From assembly GCA_012026715.1 (NCBI GenBank), contig VEPB01000297.1, positions 1 to 15,640 on the forward strand: 15,640 nucleotides of DNA, given 5' to 3'. The DNA comes from Methylococcaceae bacterium (GTDB lineage: Bacteria > Pseudomonadota > Gammaproteobacteria > Methylococcales > Methylococcaceae). Below are positions 7,062-14,822 of this stretch, piece by piece (the first letter of the stretch is position 1; each line of letters starts with the position of its first letter). The translations under genes were made by a program, and so were the position numbers. A model generated the notes under the pieces. The model did not search any database. It worked only from the letters and a program-made list of their open reading frames with translations, and was not told the origin of the DNA.

Positions 7062-9857
7062 ATGTTCCGGAATTTCTCGCTCCAGCGTAAGCTCACCTTG
7101 CTCATGGTGCTGGTCACAGGCGTCGTTTCCCTGGCATCCGGCACCGCTTACTTTTTGGCCGAGGCCGTTTCGCTCCACACCGCCATGACCCGGCAGATGG
7201 CGACCCTGGCGCAGTTCATCGGCTCGCGCGGCACAGCCGCCCTGACCTTCCGGGACGTCAAGGCGGCGGAGGAATCGCTCGCCGCCATGAAATTCGAGAG
7301 CTGGGTTTCCGGAGCCTGGATCCTGGACCAGGACAACCGGGTTTTCGCCGAATACCACGACAACGCGAAGACCACCCGGACAGTTCCCGACCTGTCACCG
7401 ACGCCGGAACGCATCATCACCGAAACGGCGCCCGGCCATACCGCCCTGACCGACTTGCAGAGCCGGTCCGTCTTCGTTGCGATGCCGATCCTCCTGGACG
7501 GCGAGCAGATCGGTTCCATCATCATCGAAGCGGACTTGTCGCCGATCTTCACCGCATTGGGCCGTTACAGCGCCATCGTGCTGACCGTCGTGGTCATTTC
7601 GGGTTTGTTGTCCTGGCTGTTGGCAACCCGGTTGCAGCGGGTCGTTTCCGGCCCCATCTTCCACCTGCTGAAATGCATGAAGGCTGTCACCCAGTCGCAC
7701 GATTACCGGATTCGCGCGGTCAAGACCAGCACCGACGAACTGGGCCGGCTGATCGACGGCTTCAACGAGATGCTGGCGCTGATTCACGTCCGCGACACCG
7801 CCCTGGAGCAGATCAACGACGGCCTCGAAGCCAAGGTCGAGGAGCGCACCCAATCGTTGAACCAGCTGGTCGTCGACCTGCGCGCCGCCAAGGAGTCCGC
7901 CGAAGCCGCGAGCCGCGCCAAGAGCGAATTCCTCGCCACCATGAGCCATGAGATCCGCACCCCCATGAATGGAGTGCTGGGCATGGCGGAACTGCTGGAG
8001 CATTCGCCCCTGACCCCGCAGCAACGCAAATTCGTCGACACCCTCAAGCTATCCGGCCTGGCGCTGCTGAACGTCATTACCGACATTCTGGACTTTTCCA
8101 AGATCGAAGCCGGCAAGCTGTCACTGGAACAGGAAGATTTCGACCTGCGCGCCACCGTTGAAGAATGCGCCGGAATGCTGGCGGAGCGGGCACACTCCAA
8201 GGGCCTGGAACTGGTGACGTCGATCGCCACGGACCTGCCTCAACTGGTAGGCGACGCCGGAAGGGTTCGGCAGATCCTGCTCAACCTCATCGGCAACGCT
8301 GTCAAGTTCACCGAGCGCGGCGAAGTGGTGATCACCGTCGAAATCGCCGAAAGGATCGACTCGAACCAACTGCGCCTGCAGTTCCGGGTGCGCGACACCG
8401 GCATCGGCATTTCGCCGGACGTGCGAGATCAGATCTTCGAGGCATTTTCTCAGGCCGACAGCTCCACCACCCGCCGCTACGGCGGCACCGGACTCGGGCT
8501 GGCCATCTGCCGCAAGCTGGTCGACTTGATGGGCGGCGAGATCAGCCTCGCCAGCACACCGGGACAAGGTTCGACGTTCAGCTTCAGCCTGCCTTTCCAG
8601 GTTTCGAAAGCACCACCGGCGTCGCTTCCGGCCCCGGACCTGAACGGGTTGAAAATCCTGGTGGTCGACGACCAGCCCATCAATCGGGAGATCCTTGAGC
8701 AACAATTACGGGCCTGGGGCTGCCGATGCGACCAGGCCACCAATGGCAACGACGCGCTGATGATTTTGTTGGCCGCGAGCCCTTCGCCTTACCACCTCGC
8801 CATCCTCGACTGGCACATGCCGGAAATGGACGGCCTGGAACTGGCCCGGCGGATTCGTCAGGAGCCCGAGCTGAGCAACCTCCCCCTGGTGATGCTGGGT
8901 TCGGTTCGACCGGACAGCGAAGCACGCCTGGAGGATCAAATCGGCCTTGTCCATTTCCTCACCAAGCCGGTCCGGCAGGGACAGCTCAGGGCCATCCTGC
9001 ACCACGTGGTGGGTCACAAAGACATGGAGCCGGTGCCTCCGGTCGCCCAGGCCGAGCCCGCCTTCGACGCCCAGGTGCTGTTGGTGGAAGACAGCCCGGT
9101 GAACCAGGAGGTCGCCCGCCGCATGCTCGAACTGGCCGGGTGCCGGGTCCAGGTCGCCAACCATGGCAGGGAAGCGCTGGCACTGTTGGATGGCCACCGT
9201 TTCGACCTGGTCTTCATGGACTGCCACATGCCGGAAATGGACGGCTTCGACGCCACCCGGGCGATTCGTCGACAGAACCACGCCAATCGGCAGGGCGGAC
9301 GGCTCCCGATCATCGCGCTGACCGCCGACGTCATCAAGGGCACGGCGGAAGAATGCCAGGCGGCGGGGATGGACGACTACCTGGCTAAACCGTTCCGGCG
9401 CGACCAGATGCAAGCCATGCTGGGCAAGTGGCTCCATCCCGCCGCCGTTGCCCGGACCGTGGTTTCGGCTCCGGCAGCCCGTCCGCCGGCCCGCGAAGAG
9501 GTGCTGGATCGGACCACCCTGGATGGCATCCGCGCGCTCAGTAGCCCCGGCGGCCCGGACCTGCTGAAGCAAATCGCGGCGATCTACCAGGATCAGTCGC
9601 CGCAGATCCTGACGCGAATCCAGCAGGCCATCGACGCCCTAGACGGCAAAGCCTTGCGCGATGCAGCCCATGCCCTGAAGTCGAGCAGCGCCAATGTCGG
9701 CGCCGTAACCGTGGTGGCGATATGCCGTGAGATGGAAGAACTGGGCCGCTGCGGAAACCCGCGGGAGGCTGCCCCACTGCTGGACAAGCTTCGACCTGCC
9801 GTCGGCCTGGCCGTTGCCGCCCTGGCCGAATTGACCGATCCGAAGCGGAGCGCGTGA
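7062..9857 (+). CDS. CHASE8-HAMP hybrid histidine kinase with REC-REC-Hpt
   Basis: 931-residue inner-membrane sensor kinase. TM1 is at about 11-33, followed by a periplasmic CHASE8-type domain at about 36-155 (TLAQFIGSRGTAALTF, ESLAAMKFE, WILDQDNRVFAEY), TM2 at 168-189, HAMP at about 190-242 and a short coiled coil. HisKA carries His296 (MSHEIRTPMNG). The HATPase has its N box at NLIGNAVKF (Asn412), then DTGIGI and GGTGLGL. REC1 has Asp583 and REC2 Asp720, and the C-terminal Hpt has His870 (AAHALKSSSANVGA), so a full four-step phosphorelay can be drawn. There is no output domain, so the final response regulator must be elsewhere. REC1 reads VMLGSV where a Thr/Ser is normally found, so it may be less active. 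It starts 2 nt after the YfiR gene; the open frame reaching back to 6657 overlaps that gene and is rejected. Confidence 0.93.
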   Translation: MFRNFSLQRKLTLLMVLVTGVVSLASGTAYFLAEAVSLHTAMTRQMATLAQFIGSRGTAALTFRDVKAAEESLAAMKFESWVSGAWILDQDNRVFAEYHDNAKTTRTVPDLSPTPERIITETAPGHTALTDLQSRSVFVAMPILLDGEQIGSIIIEADLSPIFTALGRYSAIVLTVVVISGLLSWLLATRLQRVVSGPIFHLLKCMKAVTQSHDYRIRAVKTSTDELGRLIDGFNEMLALIHVRDTALEQINDGLEAKVEERTQSLNQLVVDLRAAKESAEAASRAKSEFLATMSHEIRTPMNGVLGMAELLEHSPLTPQQRKFVDTLKLSGLALLNVITDILDFSKIEAGKLSLEQEDFDLRATVEECAGMLAERAHSKGLELVTSIATDLPQLVGDAGRVRQILLNLIGNAVKFTERGEVVITVEIAERIDSNQLRLQFRVRDTGIGISPDVRDQIFEAFSQADSSTTRRYGGTGLGLAICRKLVDLMGGEISLASTPGQGSTFSFSLPFQVSKAPPASLPAPDLNGLKILVVDDQPINREILEQQLRAWGCRCDQATNGNDALMILLAASPSPYHLAILDWHMPEMDGLELARRIRQEPELSNLPLVMLGSVRPDSEARLEDQIGLVHFLTKPVRQGQLRAILHHVVGHKDMEPVPPVAQAEPAFDAQVLLVEDSPVNQEVARRMLELAGCRVQVANHGREALALLDGHRFDLVFMDCHMPEMDGFDATRAIRRQNHANRQGGRLPIIALTADVIKGTAEECQAAGMDDYLAKPFRRDQMQAMLGKWLHPAAVARTVVSAPAARPPAREEVLDRTTLDGIRALSSPGGPDLLKQIAAIYQDQSPQILTRIQQAIDALDGKALRDAAHALKSSSANVGAVTVVAICREMEELGRCGNPREAAPLLDKLRPAVGLAVAALAELTDPKRSA

Positions 9858-9954
9858 ACCGTGCGGTCCCATGGAAAGGACGATAGACCGCTCGGTTGGA
9901 CGCAGCGACCAGACGCGACTTCCATACCCCGACTGGCGCGCGGTTAAGTGCGCG

Positions 9955-9961
9955 TTATACT
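9955..9961 (+). promoter_or_regulatory. Possible -10 element before the sigma-54 activator gene
   Basis: The 159-bp gap between the kinase stop (9857) and the activator start (10017) contains TTATACT, a five-of-six match to the sigma-70 -10 hexamer (TATACT at 9956-9961). I find no good -35 at the right distance, so this is a weak call. The gap is long enough to hold the activator's own promoter, and the upstream operon therefore probably ends near 9857. I see no clear rho-independent terminator in it. Confidence 0.3.
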
Positions 9962-10016
9962 TGGGCACACTCGTGCTTGACCTTTTCCCAGCCGCCTTAC
10001 CGGCCCATCGGCAGTT

Positions 10017-11324
10017 ATGACCGCGACCGTCTCGCTTCAATCCCTGCTGGAAACCCACGACTACCCGTTCGCCATCATCGACGCGGGGCTCGCCATCGTC
10101 GCGGTCAACAAGGCCTACGAGCAGCACTTCGGCGTCGACCGCAGCCAGTTGATCGGTCAGCCGTGCTGCCATCTGACCGGCAACGACCCCGGGATGTCCT
10201 GTCGCCACCGTCTGCTGTTCCGGGATCTGGAGTCCTATCGCACGGTGATCGAAGGCGCCGCCGGCAGCTTCCAGGTGCGGGGCTACCCCCTGGTGGATGC
10301 CGATAGCGTGATTTATCTGGGGGAATCGATCCTGCCACTGGCACCGGCGGGCAAGACCCAGCACGTCAAGATGGCGGGAGATTCCCAAGCTTTCAAGGAG
10401 GTCATCGGAAAACTGCAGATGGCGGCCCGCAGCACGGTGCCGGTGATGCTGCAGGGGGAGACCGGCACCGGCAAGGAGATGGCCGCCGAATTGCTGCATG
10501 ACTGCTCGGCCCGGCGGGAAGGCCCGCTGGTGGTGGTGGACTGTACCGTGCTGGGGGAAGACCTGTTCGAAAGCGAGGTATTCGGTCACGAAAAAGGCGC
10601 TTTCACAGGCGCCGCCGGCACCAAGAAAGGCCTGTTCGAGCTGGCGGATCAGGGAACCCTGTTCCTGGACGAAATCGGCGAATTGCCGCTGTCGCAGCAA
10701 CCCAAGCTGTTACGGGCACTGGAAACCGGCACCTTCCGCCGGGTCGGCGGCGCGGATACCCGCCGCTCCGATGTCCGCATCGTCAGCGCCACCCACCGCA
10801 ATCTTGCCGACATGGTCGCGCGCGGCGCCTTCCGGGAAGACCTGTACTATCGTCTGGCGGTCTTTCCGGTGGCGCTGCCGCCGGTGCGGGAACGACGCGC
10901 CGACATCCCGCGGCTGGCCGAACACCTGCTGGCGCAGATCGGCCAGTGCAACGAACGGCGACTCAGATTGGCCCCGGACGGCGTCGCTCGGCTCCTGAGC
11001 CATCCCTATCCGGGCAATGTGCGGGAACTGCGCAACATCCTGCAATTGGCCGCTGCCCTGGCCCCCGGCGAGGTGATCGGAGCCGACCACATCTATTTTC
11101 CGGTGCTGCGGGAAGCCTCTCCTGACCAGACCGCAAGCCCGGTGCCTGCCAACTCCCCGAAACGGAACGGCAGAGCCCCCTTGGAAAGCCTGGAAATGGA
11201 CTACATCGGGGAGTTGCTGCGCAAATTCGACGGCAACCGCCGTCTGGTGGCACAAGAGATGAACATCAGCGAACGAACCCTGTACCGCAAGTTGCGGCGC
11301 TACGAACTGAGTTCCAGCCTATGA
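10017..11324 (+). CDS. PAS-AAA+-Fis sigma-54-dependent transcriptional activator
   Basis: 435-residue bacterial enhancer-binding protein. A PAS-type sensor occupies about residues 8-105. The AAA+ domain covers about 118-345, with Walker A GETGTGKE at 147-154, the sigma-54 contacting loop GAFTGA at 194-199, and Walker B LFLDEIGE around Asp218-Glu219. The C-terminal Fis-type helix-turn-helix is at about 392-432 (NRRLVAQEMNISERTLYRKL). There is no receiver domain, so it is not a direct target of the upstream kinase; input should come through the PAS domain. The PAS carries an unusual Cys/His group: Cys50, Cys51, His52, Cys62 and His64. The start at ATG 10017 has only a weak Shine-Dalgarno, but no alternative is better. 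The stop overlaps the start of the HDOD gene (ATGA). Its likely target is the sigma-54 promoter at 12777. Confidence 0.93.
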   Translation: MTATVSLQSLLETHDYPFAIIDAGLAIVAVNKAYEQHFGVDRSQLIGQPCCHLTGNDPGMSCRHRLLFRDLESYRTVIEGAAGSFQVRGYPLVDADSVIYLGESILPLAPAGKTQHVKMAGDSQAFKEVIGKLQMAARSTVPVMLQGETGTGKEMAAELLHDCSARREGPLVVVDCTVLGEDLFESEVFGHEKGAFTGAAGTKKGLFELADQGTLFLDEIGELPLSQQPKLLRALETGTFRRVGGADTRRSDVRIVSATHRNLADMVARGAFREDLYYRLAVFPVALPPVRERRADIPRLAEHLLAQIGQCNERRLRLAPDGVARLLSHPYPGNVRELRNILQLAAALAPGEVIGADHIYFPVLREASPDQTASPVPANSPKRNGRAPLESLEMDYIGELLRKFDGNRRLVAQEMNISERTLYRKLRRYELSSSL

Positions 11325-12274
11325 GCGCATCGATCAGTCTCGACGAAAAGCTGCAGGGTGCGCTGTGGGCCCTCAACACTGTGGGCCACAAAGGCTCGGA
11401 CTGGGCCTCGCCGCAGGATATGCGCGACACCATCCTGGCACTCGACCAGTTGCCGCCGCTACCGGAAATCGCCCACCGGCTGCTGGCCTTGCGCGGCGAT
11501 CCGCGGTGCGATGCCCAGACGCTGGCGAACGTCATCGATCTGGACCCCAATCTGTCGGCCCAGGTCGTGCGCTGGGCCAGTTCCCCGTACTACGGATTTC
11601 GCGCCAAGACGGTCACGGTGCGCGATGCCATCAGCATCGTGCTGGGATTCGACGCCGTCTTCAACCTGGCCTTCGGGCTGTGCGCGCTGTCGCCGATGCA
11701 AATACCGGTCGAAGGCCCCTTGGGCAAGCGTTTCTTCTGGTTCCAGACTCTGGCCGGAACCAACCTGATTCAGAAACTGGCGATGCTCCTGGATTCGGCG
11801 GAACGGCCGCCCCTGCCCCAATTGAACCTCATCTACCTGCTCCACAACACCGGTCACATGCTGCTGGCCCATTTGTTCCAGCCCCAATTCAGTTACCTGG
11901 TGCGCCTGCTGATGGCCAACCCGGGTAACGACTTACTGACGGTGGAGCGCTTTGTCCTCGGAACCGACCACGCCACCCTGGGCGCCTGGCTGATGCAGGG
12001 ATGGCAAATGCCCAAGTCATTGCAGGAAGTCTGTCTTCACCACCACAACCCCTGCTACCGCGGACCGGAGGAACGCCTGGTGTGGCTGGTCTGCCTGACC
12101 GACCGGCTGCTGGGCCGGCTCGGAATCGGCGATGCCACCCGCAGCGAAGAGGACGAAGCTTCACTCTATGCCAGCCTTCGAATCGACCCTGCGAAAGCGG
12201 AACAAACGCTGCTGCAATTCGCCGAAAAAAAGGATGAGTTGGAGCAATCGGTGGGCACCCTGCTGAACCGCTGA
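11321..12274 (+). CDS. HDOD-domain protein
   Basis: 317 residues, starting on ATGA shared with the activator stop, so the two are co-translated. The HDOD domain covers about residues 38-250: LDQLPPLPEIAHRLLAL, then VIDLDPNLSAQVVRWASS, VTVRDAISIVLGFDAVFNLA, NLIYLLHNTGHMLL and GTDHATLGAWLMQGWQMP. HDOD proteins are regulators related to HD phosphohydrolases but usually without catalysis. Here the HD pair is His175-Asn176, so no metal-dependent hydrolysis is expected. A short acidic C-terminal segment (RSEEDEASLYASL and onward) follows. The partner is probably the activator, because of the overlapping genes, but that is inference from context. Confidence 0.88.
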   Translation: MSASISLDEKLQGALWALNTVGHKGSDWASPQDMRDTILALDQLPPLPEIAHRLLALRGDPRCDAQTLANVIDLDPNLSAQVVRWASSPYYGFRAKTVTVRDAISIVLGFDAVFNLAFGLCALSPMQIPVEGPLGKRFFWFQTLAGTNLIQKLAMLLDSAERPPLPQLNLIYLLHNTGHMLLAHLFQPQFSYLVRLLMANPGNDLLTVERFVLGTDHATLGAWLMQGWQMPKSLQEVCLHHHNPCYRGPEERLVWLVCLTDRLLGRLGIGDATRSEEDEASLYASLRIDPAKAEQTLLQFAEKKDELEQSVGTLLNR

Positions 12275-12290
12275 GCCGACCGCCTACACC

Positions 12291-12304
12291 CCGGCTGCCG
12301 CCGG
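12291..12304. terminator. Weak GC hairpin between convergent genes
   Basis: CCGGC-TGCC-GCCGG forms a 5-bp GC stem with a 4-base loop in the 38-bp space between the HDOD stop and the convergent PilZ stop. There is no T-run on either strand, so it would be a poor intrinsic terminator. Confidence 0.25.
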
Positions 12305-12312
12305 CCCGAGCC

Positions 12313-12585
12313 CTAGTCGGTTTCCCCCTCGCCATCCAAGAATGCCACCCCGACGCCCTCGGGAGTGGTTCGAGTCACCTCGGCCGCCACCAGCGGCGCG
12401 TCCTCCAGGTTGCACACCTGAATGGTGATGATCTCCCCGCCCTGGAAACCATGACCGGGGATCTCGACAAACAGCCCGCCTTCCGACATGTCCACCGTGG
12501 TACAACTGGGCCATACGCGCTCGCCGTAACAGATTCTGACGGGCGCCGTCAGTGGCATGCGGGGATATTGGCGTCGTTCACACAT
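12313..12585 (-). CDS. PilZ-domain protein (c-di-GMP receptor type)
   Basis: 90-residue single-domain protein. Both c-di-GMP binding motifs are visible: RxxxR at Arg5-Gln-Tyr-Pro-Arg9 in ERRQYPRMPL, and DxSxGG at Asp32-Met-Ser-Glu-Gly-Gly37. The barrel continues through VCNLEDAPLVAAEVTR and ends GVGVAFL. A strong GGAGG (complement of 12595-12599) lies 9 nt upstream of the ATG and fixes the start. It is cytosolic, with no signal peptide. It converges on the HDOD gene. The output target is unknown; PilZ proteins of this size typically act by binding another protein. Confidence 0.9.
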   Translation of the reverse strand: MCERRQYPRMPLTAPVRICYGERVWPSCTTVDMSEGGLFVEIPGHGFQGGEIITIQVCNLEDAPLVAAEVTRTTPEGVGVAFLDGEGETD

Positions 12586-12594
12586 GGGCTACAG

Positions 12595-12607
12595 CCTCCG
12601 CTAGCGG
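12595..12607 (-). promoter_or_regulatory. PilZ ribosome binding site within a CCGCTAGCGG palindrome
   Basis: The minus-strand Shine-Dalgarno GGAGG (12595-12599) abuts and partly overlaps a perfect 10-bp palindrome, CCGCTAGCGG (12598-12607). The ribosome binding site supports the start at 12585. Whether the palindrome has any function, such as an RNA hairpin or an operator, is not known. Confidence 0.5.
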
Positions 12608-12693
12608 ATGGAGCTTAACTCTAGCCGGATTTTCAGGGCCTTGTGGCACTTCGGCAGCCACTGCCCGCCGGCGCTCTGCCGCGCCTGTCCTGC

Positions 12694-12739
12694 CTGACAC
12701 TGACAGAGCTGTCAGCGATCTTTACAGAAAACCTGACAG
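12694..12739 (+). promoter_or_regulatory. Upstream activator-type site cluster (CTGACAG repeats)
   Basis: A perfect inverted repeat, CTGACAG-AG-CTGTCAG (12700-12715), is flanked by a direct half site CTGACA at 12694 and another CTGACAG at 12733, 33 bp after the first arm. Its centre is about 72 bp upstream of the -24 GG of the sigma-54 promoter at 12777, a usual distance for enhancer-binding-protein sites. The natural candidate binder is the Fis-type activator encoded at 10017-11324, but this is inference. Confidence 0.6.
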
Positions 12740-12776
12740 AAACTTTCATGCCTCTGACTTTTAATGATTTTTCTTG

Positions 12777-12793
12777 TTGGCACCGGTTATGCA
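12777..12793 (+). promoter_or_regulatory. Sigma-54 (RpoN) -24/-12 promoter
   Basis: TTGGCACCGGTTATGCA matches TTGGCACG-N4-TTGCW. The -24 GG (12779-12780) and -12 GC (12791-12792) are exactly 12 bases apart, as required. There are only two departures from consensus: C for G after TTGGCAC, and A for the first T of TTGC. The predicted start of transcription is near 12804, about 50 nt before the small gene at 12854. A sigma-70 reading of the same region (TTGGCA with GATAAA at 12798) is possible but has poor spacing. Confidence 0.7.
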
Positions 12794-12853
12794 ATGGGAT
12801 AAATGAAAGCATCATCCCGCTCTTGCAGCCAATGACATCGAGGTCAACCGGTC

Positions 12854-13072
12854 ATGAGACACCTACTTGAGAACCACATCCGCGCCTGGGGAGGCATCGT
12901 TCACGAAGCCGGAGACGTGCTGGTTGCGATGTTTGGCACTGATTCCGCGGCACAGCGTTGCGCCGAGGAAATGTCGGAATTCTGCGGGTCGCTGTCGATC
13001 CAACTGGCCGTGGAAGACGAATGGCTGTTGGTGTTCAGCCGGGCGCGCCTGGAGAGCGTCCGCATCCACTGA
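12854..13072 (+). CDS. Small unknown protein, cyclase-fragment-like
   Basis: 72 residues; no confident family. A GAGG at 12840-12843 lies 10 nt upstream of the ATG, and the gene sits just downstream of the sigma-54 promoter, which supports it being real. Residues about 7-44 (HIRAWGGIVHEAGDVLVAMFG, followed by SAAQRCAEEM) resemble the GG-x(4-6)-GD-x(3)-A-F and following helix of class III adenylate/guanylate cyclases, but the rest of that domain is missing. It could therefore be a fragment-like regulator or an unrelated small protein. There is no signal peptide or membrane segment. A competing minus-strand frame (12863-13069) lacks supporting signals. Confidence 0.5.
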   Translation: MRHLLENHIRAWGGIVHEAGDVLVAMFGTDSAAQRCAEEMSEFCGSLSIQLAVEDEWLLVFSRARLESVRIH

Positions 13073-13176
13073 TTTTCAGGCCGCCCCAAGCCATGTCGGG
13101 TGACCGTCCGGGGCATGGATGCCTCAACCAACCGCGCTCAGAATCGGTCATCCGTCGAGCTGCCACCCTCCTTCTT

Positions 13177-14817
13177 TCAAATCAGCTTTCCCAACCGTTC
13201 TCCCAAGCGTCGCATGGCGGGAGAAGCATCGTCTCCGGCCAGCTGCACTTCGATCAAACTGGCCGCGGCGGTTTCTCCCGCAGCCTGGTTTAAGGCCTGT
13301 TCAAAATCCTCCTCGGTCCCCACCTCATACCCCTTGAGCGGTCCGAACACTTCGCCGAGCCGGTGGAAGCGCCATTCGGCAATGTCGTTGAAGGGTCCGT
13401 CGAGGATGAAGCGCTCGGTGCTGTAACCCCGATTGTTAAACACGATGACGATGGCGTTGAGCCCCAGCCGGGCGATGGTGGACAGCTCGGTGCCGGTCAT
13501 CTGGAACGCCCCGTCCCCCGCCAGCACCACCGCGCGTTTGTCCGGCCGGGCGATCTGGGCGCCCAGCGCGGCCGGCACCGCGAACCCCATGGTGGTGTAA
13601 TAGGCACTGGCGAGGAAGCCGGTGTTCTCGTGAACCTTGAGGTCGATGGCGGCGAACAGGCAGTCGCCGGTATCGCACACCACCTGCATGTCCGGCTCCA
13701 GAAAGGCGTTGAGCCGGCCGATCAGACGCGCCACCCGGATTGGTGTCGACGGCTGGGGAAACGGCAGCTCGTCGCCAATCGCGGCCGGCACAAAGGCGGA
13801 CTGGGTCTTGGCACAGGCGGGCAGCCGCTCGGCCAGGGCGGTCACGTAATCGACCAGGCTGACCCGGGGATAGCGATGATGATGGATGATCACCTCATCC
13901 TGGCTGGCCCGCACCATGCGCTGCGCATCCAGGCGGGCGGTGTAAACTCCGAGGTCCACGTCGTTGAGGGTGACCCCCAGCATCAGCAACAGGTCGGCTT
14001 GCTCCACCCGCTCCCGCGCCGCAGCCGGACCCAGCGCGCCTTCGTACACGCCCAGATAGCAGGGATGGCGCTCCCCCATCACTGATTTGCCGGTGAGGGT
14101 GGCGGCCACCGGAAACCGGCTCTGCTCCACCAGGCTCATCAGGGTCGCTTGCAAGCCGCGCCGGTGCAGTTCCAATCCCGCCACGATGACGGGCTGGCCA
14201 GCATTTTTCAGCAGGGCGCAGGTCTCCTCCACCGCTTCCCGCAGGGAATCCGGGTCGCTGGCGAAGGCCGGTTCCGGATGGGAGGGGATGGGAAAACCCT
14301 CGACCTCGAGCTGATCGCGCGGCAGCTCGATGTAGACCGGCTTGCAGTAGCGCCGGGCCGCGTCCAGCACCCGGTCGATCTGGCGCAGAGCGATGGCGGG
14401 GTCGTCCAGTACCGCCGCGGCGCAGGTGATGCGCTCGAAGATTTCCCGCTGAAACCGGAACGGCCCGAAGCGGTGGTGCAGCAGCGGATCGTCGCGTTGC
14501 TCCGTCACCCCCGGCGCGCCGCTGATCACCACCACCGGCGACGATTCCGCATAGGCCCCGGCGACCGGGTTCACCACGCTCAAGGCCCCCACCCCGTAGG
14601 TCACCGCCATCGCCCCCAGCCCATTGCAGCGGGCGTAGGCGTCGGCGGCGAAGGCCGCGGTGTCCTCGCGGGTGGTGCCGATGTGGCGGATGGGACTGGA
14701 CTCGATCGCCTGATAGAACCGCAGGATGTAGTCGCCGGGGACGCCGAAGATATCGCGGACCCCGGCCTGGTACAGCCGATTCAGCAGGTAGCTGGCGATG
14801 GTGGGGTGGGCGGCCAT
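13177..14817 (-). CDS. ThDP-dependent 2-oxo acid decarboxylase (pyruvate/indolepyruvate decarboxylase family)
   Basis: 546-residue cytosolic enzyme that should decarboxylate a 2-oxo acid to an aldehyde. Visible features include GVPGDY near 25-30, the ThDP-activating Glu51 in TREDTAAFAADAYAR, and the His114-His115 pair (LLHHRFG) at the position of the catalytic HH in pyruvate decarboxylase. The ThDP/Mg motif is GDG at 434-436, ending with Asn461-Asn462, and Glu468 (GYSTERF) follows. FNDIAEW resembles the indolepyruvate decarboxylase segment. The substrate (pyruvate, indolepyruvate, phenylpyruvate or another 2-oxo acid) cannot be decided. The open frame extends to 14862, but that would overlap icd. 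The ATG at 14817 has GGAG 5 nt upstream and matches the family's usual N-terminus. It lies 16 nt after icd, probably in the same transcript. Confidence 0.88.
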   Translation of the reverse strand: MAAHPTIASYLLNRLYQAGVRDIFGVPGDYILRFYQAIESSPIRHIGTTREDTAAFAADAYARCNGLGAMAVTYGVGALSVVNPVAGAYAESSPVVVISGAPGVTEQRDDPLLHHRFGPFRFQREIFERITCAAAVLDDPAIALRQIDRVLDAARRYCKPVYIELPRDQLEVEGFPIPSHPEPAFASDPDSLREAVEETCALLKNAGQPVIVAGLELHRRGLQATLMSLVEQSRFPVAATLTGKSVMGERHPCYLGVYEGALGPAAARERVEQADLLLMLGVTLNDVDLGVYTARLDAQRMVRASQDEVIIHHHRYPRVSLVDYVTALAERLPACAKTQSAFVPAAIGDELPFPQPSTPIRVARLIGRLNAFLEPDMQVVCDTGDCLFAAIDLKVHENTGFLASAYYTTMGFAVPAALGAQIARPDKRAVVLAGDGAFQMTGTELSTIARLGLNAIVIVFNNRGYSTERFILDGPFNDIAEWRFHRLGEVFGPLKGYEVGTEEDFEQALNQAAGETAAASLIEVQLAGDDASPAMRRLGERLGKLI

Positions 14818-14822
14818 GGACG

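Noticed and set aside
12644..12659. A second TGGCAC with GC 12 bases later as a sigma-54 promoter
   Set aside because: The -12 element reads CAGCC instead of TTGCW, and it would lie upstream of the activator-type sites.
12930..12946. TTGGCAC inside the small gene as a sigma-54 promoter
   Set aside because: The -12 element reads CCGCG, and the site is within a coding frame with no gene suitably placed downstream on that strand.
13073..13176. Possible terminator or small gene between the small protein and the decarboxylase stop
   Set aside because: Only a loose CCATG/CATGG pairing with a long loop is visible and there is no T-run; the short frames here have no supporting signals.
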